Shown here: in pieces, positions 8,010 to 17,900 of the stretch | Layout of the letters: every line of letters starts with the position of its first letter | Position numbering within the stretch: position 1 is the first letter of the stretch | Assembly: GCA_024637255.1 (NCBI GenBank) | Contig: JAGXFO010000021.1 | Coordinates: 48,148 to 112,147, forward strand | Reading direction: 5' to 3' | Origin: Sulfurovum sp. | GTDB taxonomy: Bacteria > Campylobacterota > Campylobacteria > Campylobacterales > Sulfurovaceae | DNA length: 64,000 nt | The notes under the pieces: model-generated | Told to the model about the DNA's origin: nothing | What the model saw: only the letters and a program-made list of their open reading frames with translations | The model's database searches: none | Translations under genes and position numbers: made by a program

Positions 8010-10580
8010 TTGAAATACATTATAAGTGCTCTACTGCTGGCGTCACTACTTCAAATATTTTTATGGTTGGGTAATAGTGATAAAGTTATATCTCCGCCTG
8101 ATGCTGAAAACATCATCCAATCACTTTCTTATACTCCGTATAAAGGACAAAGTGACAAGGAATATCTAAGTGATGATGAGATTCTCCGTGACTTAACTTT
8201 ATTAAATCGCTTTACAAAACAAGTTCGTGTTTATTCTGCCCAAGATGCACAAAAAGTATTGCCTGTTGCTCATCAGCTTGGGATGAAGGTGCATTTTGGT
8301 TTTTGGCTCTCACCCAACAAAGAGGAGAATGAAAAAGAGATTGAATTAGCCAAGAAGCTTATACACCAGTATTATGCGGATATAGTATCCATTATCGTTG
8401 GAAATGAGGTACTTCTTCGTAAAGATTTAACACTTAAGCAACTGGTTCTTGTGATTAGAGATATTAAAAGAACGGTTTATGATATTAACAAACAATATCC
8501 TTTGCGAAAACATCAGCCAACTGTAAGTACAGCAGAGGTTTGGAATCTTTGGATAGATAATCCAAGTTTAGGCAAAGAAGTTGATGTGATTAATATCCAC
8601 GTACTTCCTTATTGGGAAACCATTAGAGCCGAACGGTTTATACCATTTCTTCAAGAAGTGTATGCCGATGTTGAAAAAACATTTAAAGGTAAAGATATTA
8701 CTATTGGGGAGTTTGGCTGGCCAAGTGAAGGTTACAATAATCAAGATTCCGTTGCAAATCCGGAGAACCAGGCTACTGTTACTAGAAGATTTCTCATTTT
8801 TGCAAAAAATAAACATATTCAGTATAACATTATGGAAGCCTTTGATCAGCCTTGGAAGGGAAAAGATGAGGGTGGCGTAGGTCAATATTGGGGAATATTT
8901 GATGCGGATAGAAATCAAAAATTCAAATTGCAAGGCGCGGTTGTTACGGAGCCATATTGGATTATGCAAATGATTGTTGCAGTCTTTCTCGGTGCACTTC
9001 TAACGTTTTTTGGACTAAGAAACCAACAGATCAATTTTTTACATGCCATGACATATGGCTTGGCTGCGCAGGGGATTTCTTTTGGTATAGTCATGTCAGC
9101 CATTTACCCTTTTGTACACTATATGAACTTTGGTGTTTGGATTATGTGGGGAATGGGAACTCTGCTTATGATACCATTGACTGTAATTACACTTGCTAAG
9201 GCAAATGAACTCTTCAGATGTACCATCGGACGCAAACCGGAACGACTTATTCCGCTTGACCTTAAGTCGAATCATGTTCCCTTTGTAAGCATTCATGTAC
9301 CTGCTTACAAAGAGCAACCTCATGTTCTTGAAGAAACGCTTATCGCATTGTCAAAACTTGACTATACTAATTATGAAGTACTTGTTATCATTAATAACAC
9401 ACCAGAAGATCATTACAAGGAACCCATTAAAGCCTTATGCGAAAAACTTGGCCCAAAATTTGTTTATCTTGATATAACATGTTCAGGTTTTAAAGCTGGA
9501 GCGCTCAACAAGGCACTCTCTTTTATGAATCCGCAAAGTGAAATCTTGGCAATTATCGATGCTGATTATGTTCTTAGCCCAAACTGGCTGATTGAATTGG
9601 TACCCATTTTTGATGATCCAAAAGTAGCTCTAGTACAAGCTCCGCAAGACCACAGAGACGGCAAAGAATCACTGTTGAAAACTGCCATGAATGCGGAATA
9701 TGCAGGCTTTTTTGACATCGGAATGGTTATGCGCAATGAAGAAAACGCCATCGTTGCCCATGGAACTATGCTTATGATACGAAAATCAGCTTTTGATGAA
9801 GTGGGCCAATGGAATACAGACACCATAGTAGAAGACAGCGAGCTGGGGCTTAGGCTTTTTGAGGCAGGTTACATTGCACATTACACCAATCGCCGTTATG
9901 GCTATGGACTGCTTCCAGATACCATAGAAGCATTTAAAAATCAGCGACATCGCTGGGCTTATGGAGCTATACAGATTCTTAAAAAACATTGGAAGCATTT
10001 TAAGCCATCCTCCACAACGCTTACTCCTGCGCAAAAACATCACTTTATTACGGGGTGGTTTTTTTGGCTCTCCGATGCACTTGGAACCGTCGCTTCTATT
10101 TTAAATATAATCTGGGTGCCTGTGATTATCTTTGTCGGTGTCACTATTCCGACAATTGCCTTGACCGTGCCTATCTTGATGGCATTTTTAGTGAATGTGA
10201 TTCATGCATTTGTACTCTACAGAACAAGGGTAAAAGCAAACCTGTTTCATTCGCTTTTGGGTGCAATTGCTGCTATGAGTCTGCAGTTAACCATTTTTAA
10301 AGCAGTATTTGATGGTTTTGTAAAAGACGGCTTGCCGTTTAAGCGGACAGAAAAAGGTGGAAATAGTAAAAAAACTTCAGGAAACCCTATTAAAAATGAG
10401 CTTATATTGGCCACTTTGTTACTTGTATCATTTACGGCATTGATTGCAACAAATGATCAGGAAATTGTGGAAGTTTATTTATTTTCAGCAACGCTTTTAG
10501 TGCAGAGTATTCCTTATGTTTCGGCAATTATTCTTAGGATTATTGAAATAGGTTCATATAAAAAATACGCTGCAAATTAA
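8010..10580 (+). CDS. NdvB-like beta-glucan synthase: GH17 glucanosyltransferase domain fused to membrane GT2
   Basis: An 856-residue membrane protein. Start is TTG preceded by AGGAACC. After an N-terminal anchor (residues 4-20) comes a GH17-type TIM barrel to ~300 with both catalytic acids: E133 in VGNEVLLR and E234 in IGEFGWPSEG. Then two or three membrane helices (~316-400) and a processive GT2 domain (~425-660) with DxD at 517-519, ED at 608-609 and QRHRW at 645-649, followed by more helices to ~850. The order matches Pseudomonas NdvB, in which GT2 builds a beta-1,3-glucan and the periplasmic GH17 domain remodels it. The product here is inferred to be a beta-1,3-linked glucan. A GH17 paralogue follows after 44 bp. 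Confidence 0.85.
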   Translation: MKYIISALLLASLLQIFLWLGNSDKVISPPDAENIIQSLSYTPYKGQSDKEYLSDDEILRDLTLLNRFTKQVRVYSAQDAQKVLPVAHQLGMKVHFGFWLSPNKEENEKEIELAKKLIHQYYADIVSIIVGNEVLLRKDLTLKQLVLVIRDIKRTVYDINKQYPLRKHQPTVSTAEVWNLWIDNPSLGKEVDVINIHVLPYWETIRAERFIPFLQEVYADVEKTFKGKDITIGEFGWPSEGYNNQDSVANPENQATVTRRFLIFAKNKHIQYNIMEAFDQPWKGKDEGGVGQYWGIFDADRNQKFKLQGAVVTEPYWIMQMIVAVFLGALLTFFGLRNQQINFLHAMTYGLAAQGISFGIVMSAIYPFVHYMNFGVWIMWGMGTLLMIPLTVITLAKANELFRCTIGRKPERLIPLDLKSNHVPFVSIHVPAYKEQPHVLEETLIALSKLDYTNYEVLVIINNTPEDHYKEPIKALCEKLGPKFVYLDITCSGFKAGALNKALSFMNPQSEILAIIDADYVLSPNWLIELVPIFDDPKVALVQAPQDHRDGKESLLKTAMNAEYAGFFDIGMVMRNEENAIVAHGTMLMIRKSAFDEVGQWNTDTIVEDSELGLRLFEAGYIAHYTNRRYGYGLLPDTIEAFKNQRHRWAYGAIQILKKHWKHFKPSSTTLTPAQKHHFITGWFFWLSDALGTVASILNIIWVPVIIFVGVTIPTIALTVPILMAFLVNVIHAFVLYRTRVKANLFHSLLGAIAAMSLQLTIFKAVFDGFVKDGLPFKRTEKGGNSKKTSGNPIKNELILATLLLVSFTALIATNDQEIVEVYLFSATLLVQSIPYVSAIILRIIEIGSYKKYAAN

Positions 10581-10624
10581 TACTTTTTTGTATCTGATTC
10601 TAAAAGCTCCACATAAGGTAAAAA

Positions 10625-12550
10625 ATGATAAAAAAAATATCAACGATTTTGGCAGGGTTTGGCCTTATAGTACTATTCTGGTATCTGGTTGGTGAGGTTT
10701 TTATTCTCAAAAATTCTAATGACCCTATTGCAAGAATTGAATGCGTCTCTTACGCGCCATTCTCAAAAGATCAGTCACCTTTTCAGTTTGATGAGGGTAT
10801 GGTAATTTCCGAGGAGCAAGTCAGAGAAGATTTGGCCCTGCTTTCACAATATACAAACTGTATCAGAACCTATTCAACAGTGGGGATGGAAACTGTACCG
10901 AAGATTGCAAGAGAACATGGCATGAAGATGTATATGGGTGCATGGGTAAGCAGTGATAAAGCTTCAACCGCACTTGAGATCAAAACACTTATAAGCCTTG
11001 CAAGAGAGTATAAGGATGTGGTAAAAGCAGTGATTGTTGGAAATGAGGTTTTGCTCAGAAATGATACAACAGATAAAGTACTTACGGCTTATATTAAAGA
11101 GGTCAAGAATGCTCTTCTAGATACACCTGTGACCTATGCGGATGTTTGGGAGTTTTGGCTTAAATACCCCGCAGTAGGAGAAGCTACGGATTTTGTAACG
11201 ATTCATATTTTGCCCTACTGGGAAGATAATCCAATGAATATTAAGAGTGCAATAAAGCATCTGGAAAGTGTAAGAGAAAATGTTGAAGCTATTTTAAAAG
11301 ACAAAAATATTTTAATAGGCGAAACGGGCTGGCCTTCAGAAGGCAGAATGAGAGAAGATGCACTCCCGAGTAAAATAAATCAAGCGATCTTTATTAGAGA
11401 GTTTGTAAAGTTGGCAGAGCAAAAAAGATGGAATTATAATGTGATTGAGGCATTTGATCAGCCGTGGAAAAGAGCAAGTGAGGGTGCAGTAGGCGGTGCA
11501 TGGGGTATGTTCGACAAAGACAGAGAAGATAAAAAAGTTTTCTACGGAGATGTTTCAAACTTTCCAAATTATAAACCCTTGGCATTAGGTTCTATATTGC
11601 TTTTTTTTGCATTTTCTTTTCTCCTGAGGGGTTCAAATATTCAAACCAAGCATATACTTGTGTTTAGTGGAATGAATGCTCTTTTTGCGATTTTATTTAT
11701 GCTTCAGATGGAACAATATAGTGTTACAGTAAGGACAAATATTGAGCTACTGTGTGCATTTATTGTCTCCGTTACACATCTTTTTATCTACTATTTTTTA
11801 CTTTTGCTTATGGCCAAAGGCACAAAGCTTCAGATTTTAAGCCTAGATGAGATTTTGAAGAAAAAAATCTTTTATAGCGACACATCTCTTGTGATTTTGT
11901 TTTATCTTTCTTTCACTTTTATCTTAATATCAAATCTTACCCTTGCGTTTGAAGGAAGATACAGAAATTTTGAGATATATATATTTATGATTTCCATCAG
12001 CTCTTATTTGTGGCTATATAGGGAAAATTTTGAGAATTTAAATTTGGGAAGATTTGAAAAAGTATCTTTTTTGATTCTTCTATTAACTTCATTAACTATT
12101 TTTATAAATGAAACCTATCTTAATATTTACTCTAATATATGGGTTTTAATTTCACTGGGGTTTGCATATATCTTGTATAGAGGTACAAAAAAAGTATCCT
12201 ATGGCGAACTTAAAGAACTTGTTCTGTATATGCTTGCCTTTTTCACTATTTTTGCTTTTGTAAGATACGGAATTTTATCAAACAGTGCATTGTCAGCAGA
12301 GTGCAATACATCAGGAAGTTCATTTATGTGCAATATAAAAACTGCCTTGGGTGTTGCTGTTTATGTGAACGGATTTGGCATCATTGCGATTTTGAGTACG
12401 CTTGTTGCATCTTTTGTAAACCAGAAATTTATTTCTCTTTTGGCTCTATTTTTCAGTATTGCTGCATTGGTGATGTTCAATACGCTTCTTGGTTCTATCG
12501 CATTTGTGTCGTCCGTCTTTCTTCTTACAAAGAATGGACAAGATGCTTAA
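10625..12550 (+). CDS. GH17-like domain fused to a polytopic membrane tail
   Basis: A 641-residue protein. Residues 1-28 form a signal anchor; ~35-310 is a GH17-like domain paralogous to the one in the preceding gene, with E141 (VGNEVLLR) and E233 (IGETGWPSEG) both conserved, so it is probably active on beta-glucan. From ~318 to the end there are about ten hydrophobic segments and no GT2 motifs. The tail resembles no family I can name with confidence; it might be a transporter or polymerase-like partner for the glucan made by the upstream synthase. The ATG has the weak upstream signal AAGGTAAAAA. Adjacency and shared domain argue for one pathway. Confidence 0.7.
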   Translation: MIKKISTILAGFGLIVLFWYLVGEVFILKNSNDPIARIECVSYAPFSKDQSPFQFDEGMVISEEQVREDLALLSQYTNCIRTYSTVGMETVPKIAREHGMKMYMGAWVSSDKASTALEIKTLISLAREYKDVVKAVIVGNEVLLRNDTTDKVLTAYIKEVKNALLDTPVTYADVWEFWLKYPAVGEATDFVTIHILPYWEDNPMNIKSAIKHLESVRENVEAILKDKNILIGETGWPSEGRMREDALPSKINQAIFIREFVKLAEQKRWNYNVIEAFDQPWKRASEGAVGGAWGMFDKDREDKKVFYGDVSNFPNYKPLALGSILLFFAFSFLLRGSNIQTKHILVFSGMNALFAILFMLQMEQYSVTVRTNIELLCAFIVSVTHLFIYYFLLLLMAKGTKLQILSLDEILKKKIFYSDTSLVILFYLSFTFILISNLTLAFEGRYRNFEIYIFMISISSYLWLYRENFENLNLGRFEKVSFLILLLTSLTIFINETYLNIYSNIWVLISLGFAYILYRGTKKVSYGELKELVLYMLAFFTIFAFVRYGILSNSALSAECNTSGSSFMCNIKTALGVAVYVNGFGIIAILSTLVASFVNQKFISLLALFFSIAALVMFNTLLGSIAFVSSVFLLTKNGQDA

Positions 12551-12724
12551 AATGAAGGTTTAAGTGAGGGAAACATTTATATAAAATTTAATTCAAAATG
12601 CAACACCTTTGGCTTTCTGTCTTCTTCTGTAATAAAAACATATAAATATCTAGCCTATACTGTGATATACTTAATTTGAAATAATAAATAATTTTTTTAA
12701 TTAATAATAAGAGGGATATATAAT

Positions 12725-13369
12725 ATGGCTAGGCTGTTTATTTTGGTGTTTTTTTCGAGTATGCTTATGTCACAAGAAAGTTCCAGTTTGTCTCAAAGAC
12801 TGCATGAAATGGATGCTGAGGAGCACAGTTTACTTTCATCATTTGAAAAAATAAAACAAGAGCAGGAAGCTCGTGAAGCAGAAGAAGAGCTTCAGCAGAA
12901 AGAAATAATGCAGCGTGAAGAAAAAGAAGCTACACTTCTGAAAGATAAAAATAGACTAGATGAGGAGCATAAGATAGATCCGGAATTCAAGTTGGATATA
13001 GCGAATGAAACTATAGAAGAAGAAGAAGCAAAAGAAGCAGTAGAAAAACAAAAATCCTATACAATAAATAAGCCCCAGGAAGAGCCAAAGGACCAAATAC
13101 TCAAAAAAAATGAAGTATCGAAAAAAGCAACAGAAGGCAAACAGGCAGTAGCAGATAAAAAAGTACCAAGAAGCAAAAAAACAAAAGTCTACAAAAAAAA
13201 GGAAAAGAGCGTAAAGCAGAAAAGACAGCATATTAAACATAAAAACAAGCCTTTAGCCAAACTTACCAATCATTCAAAAATTGTTACAGCGCTAACACCA
13301 ATCCCTGCACCTCGGCTCAAAAAGAGAACCGTGCAAGAGCATCTCAATTCTGTACTTAATCCAAAATAA
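12725..13369 (+). CDS. Secreted, highly charged coiled-coil protein of unknown function
   Basis: A 214-residue protein with a short signal peptide (MARLFILVFFSSMLMS). Residues ~20-110 are Glu/Lys heptad-like sequence typical of a coiled coil; ~110-180 is strongly Lys-rich and the end is basic with prolines (TPIPAPRLKKRT). No family is recognised. A strong ribosome-binding site (AAGAGGGATATATA) precedes the ATG. It lies 175 bp after the GH17 genes and 12 bp before the next gene, so it may be part of an envelope locus, possibly as a periplasmic spacer or wall-binding protein. That role is inference. Confidence 0.6.
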   Translation: MARLFILVFFSSMLMSQESSSLSQRLHEMDAEEHSLLSSFEKIKQEQEAREAEEELQQKEIMQREEKEATLLKDKNRLDEEHKIDPEFKLDIANETIEEEEAKEAVEKQKSYTINKPQEEPKDQILKKNEVSKKATEGKQAVADKKVPRSKKTKVYKKKEKSVKQKRQHIKHKNKPLAKLTNHSKIVTALTPIPAPRLKKRTVQEHLNSVLNPK

Positions 13370-13381
13370 AACGGAGTATAT

Positions 13382-13957
13382 GTGAACGATAAAATTAAAG
13401 AAATTATAGAAGAAATAGAAGCGATGAAGCTAAAACTAGCCGAAGAGATTTCCTTGCAGGAAGAACACATCAGCTATGAGATCAAAAAAGGTTATACTAC
13501 ATTTGAAAATGAGGTTCTGGCTAAACAAAAAGAGAATATGAAAAATCTCTTAGTCTGGTTTCGCGACATTCCTCTTGTTTATCTGCTTAGTGCACCACTT
13601 ATTTATGGAATGATCATCCCTGTCATGTTTCTTGATGTGATACTTTTTGTCTACCAGCAAGTCATATTTCGTATCTATAAGTTTGAATTTATTAAACGTA
13701 GCGACTATGTCATTTTTGATCATCAGCATCTTGGATACTTAAACTCTATTGAGAAGCTTAATTGTATGTATTGCTCTTATTTTAACGGTTTGATGCAATA
13801 TGCTTCAGTTATTGCCGGAAGAACCGAACTTTTTTTCTGCCCCATAAAGCATGCAAAAAGAATTGTTTATGAGCATAAATATTATAATAAATATTTATTT
13901 TATGGTGATGGGGAAGAGTATCAGAAAAAGTTAAAAAAGCTTCGTGATGAACAATAA
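13382..13957 (+). CDS. Conserved hypothetical membrane protein with Cys-containing motif
   Basis: A 191-residue protein starting at GTG after CGGAG. The N-terminus is a coiled coil (to ~residue 50), followed by one or two hydrophobic segments (~62-90), then a conserved-looking block LNCMYCSYFNGLMQYASVIAG RTELFFCPIKHAKR (broken here for length) with three cysteines and a His. I do not recognise a named family, but the CxxC...C-P-I-K-H pattern looks like a metal or redox site on the cytoplasmic side. It ends just before the convergent DHOD-like gene. Confidence 0.6.
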   Translation: MNDKIKEIIEEIEAMKLKLAEEISLQEEHISYEIKKGYTTFENEVLAKQKENMKNLLVWFRDIPLVYLLSAPLIYGMIIPVMFLDVILFVYQQVIFRIYKFEFIKRSDYVIFDHQHLGYLNSIEKLNCMYCSYFNGLMQYASVIAGRTELFFCPIKHAKRIVYEHKYYNKYLFYGDGEEYQKKLKKLRDEQ

Positions 13958-13972
13958 TTTGCACATTCATTT

Positions 13973-14968
13973 TTAGCGACGATACTGTTGCAAGGCATAC
14001 ATATATGAGTTTCGCTCATAGGCAGCGGGATTGTCTGTATGAGAGAGTGATATACTCCCTTTCATCTGAGAGATAGAGTCATATTCGTATTTTTCCATCC
14101 ATTGGGTGATCTCATTCAGTATAGTAGCTACTTCGGACTCACCTTTCATCAAAAGCACTGAAGCCAATGCCACTGCATCTGCTCCGCTCATGATGGCTTT
14201 GAGAACATCCTCCCCACTGTGAATACCTGTACCCGCACAGAGAGAGCAGGGAAGCTTTTTATAGAGAATCGCGCACCAACGCAGCGTTTCGCTGAGATTT
14301 GAAGAACTTGTAATATTGGCTCGCTGTAAAGGTGTTAGAAGTTCAAGGTCAACATCAACACGTGTCGGGTTATCAAAAATGCTTAGGCCATTGGCTCCGG
14401 CTGCGACAAAGCGTTTGGCCATATTTGCAGGACTGGAAAAATAGGCGTTCATTTTGACGTTGAGGGGGATGGAAAGATGTTCTTTCACCTGCGCGACTGT
14501 ATCGATATACATTTGTTCTACCGCATGCCCCTCCATATCAATGGACGTAGGAATATAGGTTATGTTAAGCTCCAAAGCATCCGCGCCAGCTTCTTGAAGT
14601 TTTTTTGCATATTTCACCCATCCTCCTGCAGAAACACCATTGAGACTTGCAATGACTGGAACTTGGGTCGCTTCCTTGACCCTTCTGATCTCTTCCAAAT
14701 AATGTTCAGAGTTCAGATTATCAAAGTTTACCTCAGAGGGTAGATAACTGGTCGCCTCAGCATTCGAGTTATTATGAATATGTAAAAAGTGATCTATCTG
14801 ATGAATTTCGTGATTGATCTCTTCTTCGAACAGTGAGTGCATTATCACTGCGGCAATGCCATTTTCTTCGAGCTTTTTGATAGTATCCAGCGATGCTGTT
14901 AGCGGCGAAGCGCTGGCAATAAGGGGATTATTTAATTTGAGCCCTAAAAAAGTAGTAGTAAGTTCCAT
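13973..14968 (-). CDS. Dihydroorotate dehydrogenase-like flavoprotein
   Basis: A 331-residue FMN TIM-barrel protein. It begins MELTTTFLGLKLNNPLIASASP, the DHODH N-terminal pattern, with VPVIASLNGVSAGGWVKYAKKLQEAGADALELNI and PLNVKMNAYFSS in the expected barrel positions, and C-terminal phosphate-binding TGIHSGEDVLKAIMSGADAVALAS. It lacks the usual active-site context of true PyrD and belongs to the 'DHOD-like' group often found beside pyruvate:ferredoxin oxidoreductase. Here the gene starts 2 bp after the nifJ stop, so the two are co-transcribed. It may use reduced ferredoxin or an associated electron donor; substrate is unknown. Confidence 0.82.
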   Translation of the reverse strand: MELTTTFLGLKLNNPLIASASPLTASLDTIKKLEENGIAAVIMHSLFEEEINHEIHQIDHFLHIHNNSNAEATSYLPSEVNFDNLNSEHYLEEIRRVKEATQVPVIASLNGVSAGGWVKYAKKLQEAGADALELNITYIPTSIDMEGHAVEQMYIDTVAQVKEHLSIPLNVKMNAYFSSPANMAKRFVAAGANGLSIFDNPTRVDVDLELLTPLQRANITSSSNLSETLRWCAILYKKLPCSLCAGTGIHSGEDVLKAIMSGADAVALASVLLMKGESEVATILNEITQWMEKYEYDSISQMKGSISLSHTDNPAAYERNSYMYALQQYRR

Positions 14969-14970
14969 GG

Positions 14971-17900
14971 TTAGACCTCCTCTCGTGTTGGCTGATAATG
15001 TTCATACAGGTTTTGATACCGTTTATAGAGTGACTGCGCTGTGTGGGCCGCTGTTTTGAGGTAAGTCCCTGCAGCAACAGCATCCATTTTTTCAACCATT
15101 TTAAAGCGGGTTTCGCGATACATAAAGTCTTTGACATCTATCTTTGGCCCTTTATAATCAAGTGTCATCGGATTCTCTCCCTCTTTAATCTTATCGGGAT
15201 TAAAACGGAATATCGGCCAAAGACCACTGTCGACAGCCCGTTTTTGCTGATCAAAACCGTATTTGAGATCATAACCGTGAGCAACACAATGAGAATAGGC
15301 GATAATGATGGAAGGGCCGTCATAGCGTTCGGCTTCGATAAACGCTTTCACCGTTGCCTTATCGTTTGCTCCCAATGAGACTTTTGCCACATAAACATTT
15401 TCATAATTGATGGCCATTGCCGCGAGATCTTTTGGTATTCCTGCTTTTCCACCTGCGGCGAACTTTGCCACAGCGCCAGTGAAGGTTGCTTTGGACTGCT
15501 GACCTCCGGTATTGGAGTAGACTTGAGTATCTAGGACCAAAATATTGACATTTTTACCGCTGGCGAGCACATGGTCAAGTCCACCATAACCGATATCGTA
15601 CGCCCATCCATCCCCGCCGATGATCCAAACAGATTTTTTAACAAGATAATCTGCCATTGCTAACAGTTTTTTTGCTTCGATACTTTCAAGTTCCGAAAGG
15701 GCGGATTTAAGGATTTTAATCCGTTCTCTTTGTTGGTTTATTTCTATTTCAGTATCCTGAGAAGCACCTAATATAGCTTCAACAAGAGAGCTGTTAAGAT
15801 TACTCTTCAGACCTTCGAGCAAAGATCTGGTATGTTCTGTGTGGTTGTCAATGGCGAGGCGGAATCCAAGACCGAATTCCGCATTGTCCTCAAAGAGTGA
15901 ATTTGACCACGCCGGTCCGCGTCCTTCATCATTTTTCTTCCATGGTGTTGTAGGAAGATTCCCTCCGTAAATCGAGCTGCATCCAGTAGCATTGGCGATC
16001 ACCATCCTGTCACCAAAAAGTTGTGAAGCAAGTTTGATATATGGGGTCTCTCCACATCCCGCACATGCGCCACTAAACTCAAAGAGCGGTTCGAGGAACT
16101 GTGACTCTTTAAGATCCTCATGATCAAGTTTTGAGCGCTCAATTTTTGGCAAGCTTTGAAAGTAATCCCACTGTGCAATTTTTTGCTCTTTAATGGCAGG
16201 AAGTGGCATCATATTGATCGCTTTAAGATTCGTCTGTGATTTGTTTTTGGCTGGGCATACTTCCACACAGAGCGAACAGCCGGTGCAGTCCTCGACAGCT
16301 ACGGAGATATTGAAAAGATCGTTTTCACCGAATTTCTTTCCTTTGGCTAACTTGGAGACAAACCCCTCGGGAGCCTCTTTCATAAAAGAAACATCAAAGA
16401 TATTGGAACGTATGACAGAGTGGGGACAGGCTGAGACACATTTATTACACTGGATACAGGTATCGGCATCCCAAACAGGAACTTCATGGGCAATGTTTCG
16501 TTTTTCGTATTGGGTGGTTCCTGTGGGCCATGTTCCATCATTGGGGATTTGTGATACGGAAAGCTCATCTCCTTTATAGGCGGTGATCTTCCCAATTACT
16601 TCGAAAATAAACGGGGTCATGACACCTTTAAGTACCGGCTTAAGTTCCTGGGTACTTTCAGCTTGAGCGGGGACAGGTACTTCGTACAGGTTTTCGAGTG
16701 TATTGTCGACCGCCTTGAAATTCATCTCTACGATCACATCTCCCTTGCTCCCGTAGCTTTTTTGGATCGATTTTTTGATCTTGGCAATGGCTTCATCTCC
16801 AGGAAGAATCCCGCTGATGGCAAAGAAGCAGGTCTGCATGATCGTATTGATCCGAGATCCCATATTGCTCGCTTGCGCCACGCTGTAAGCATCAATGGCA
16901 TAAAACTTCAACCCTTTGGCAATAATATGCTCTTGTGCCACACGGGGAAGATTTTTCCATACTTCCTCTTTTGAGTGAGGGGTGTTGAGCAAAAAAACTG
17001 CACCGGGTTTGGCTATTTCAAGCAAGTCCAGTTTTTCAAGAAATATGGCTTGATGTACACCTATAAAATCGGCTTGCTGTATCAAGTAGGTAGAATGGAT
17101 CGGATCGGAACCAAAACGCAGATGCGATGTGGTCATGGAACCAGATTTTTTTGAATCGTAGACAAAATACCCCTGTGCATAATGGTCTGTTTCTGTACCG
17201 ATGATCTTGATCGTATTTTTATTCGCGCCTACAGTACCATCCGAACCCAATCCATAAAAAAGAGCCTCAAACTGAGTAGGGTTTTCTAAAATGAAATTAT
17301 GATCATAGGTAAGTGATGTAAAGGTGACATCGTCATCAATACCGATGGTGAAGTGATTTTTGGGAGACTCTTTTTCAAGCTCTTTATAGATGGCAATAAT
17401 CATAGCGGGAGTAAACTCTTTGGATGAGAGACCGTAGCGTCCCCCGATGATATCGGGCATCTCAAAAGGCAGGCTTGAACGCTGTTCAAACAGTGCGGCA
17501 ACAACATCATGATATAGTGGTTCGCCAAGGCTTCCGGACTCCTTAGTTCGATCCAGTACTGCAATGGATTTAACTGATTTTGGAAGTGCATCGATAAAAG
17601 AGTCAATCGCAAAGGGCAGTGCCAATCGCACCTTTATCATCCCTACCTTTTCACCCTGAGCATTTAGATAGTGCACACTCTCTTCTACTGCTTCGGCACC
17701 CGAACCAATCAATACGATAATTTTCTGCGCATCCAAGGCACCGACATAGTCAAAAAGTCGGTACGATCTTCCCGTCAATTCTGCGAAGATATCCATCTGC
17801 TCTTGCAAAATCTTAGGCAACGCTTGATAATATTTATTGACACTTTCACGCCCCTGAAAATAGACATCAGGGTTTTGTGATGTACCTCGAAGCACCGGAA

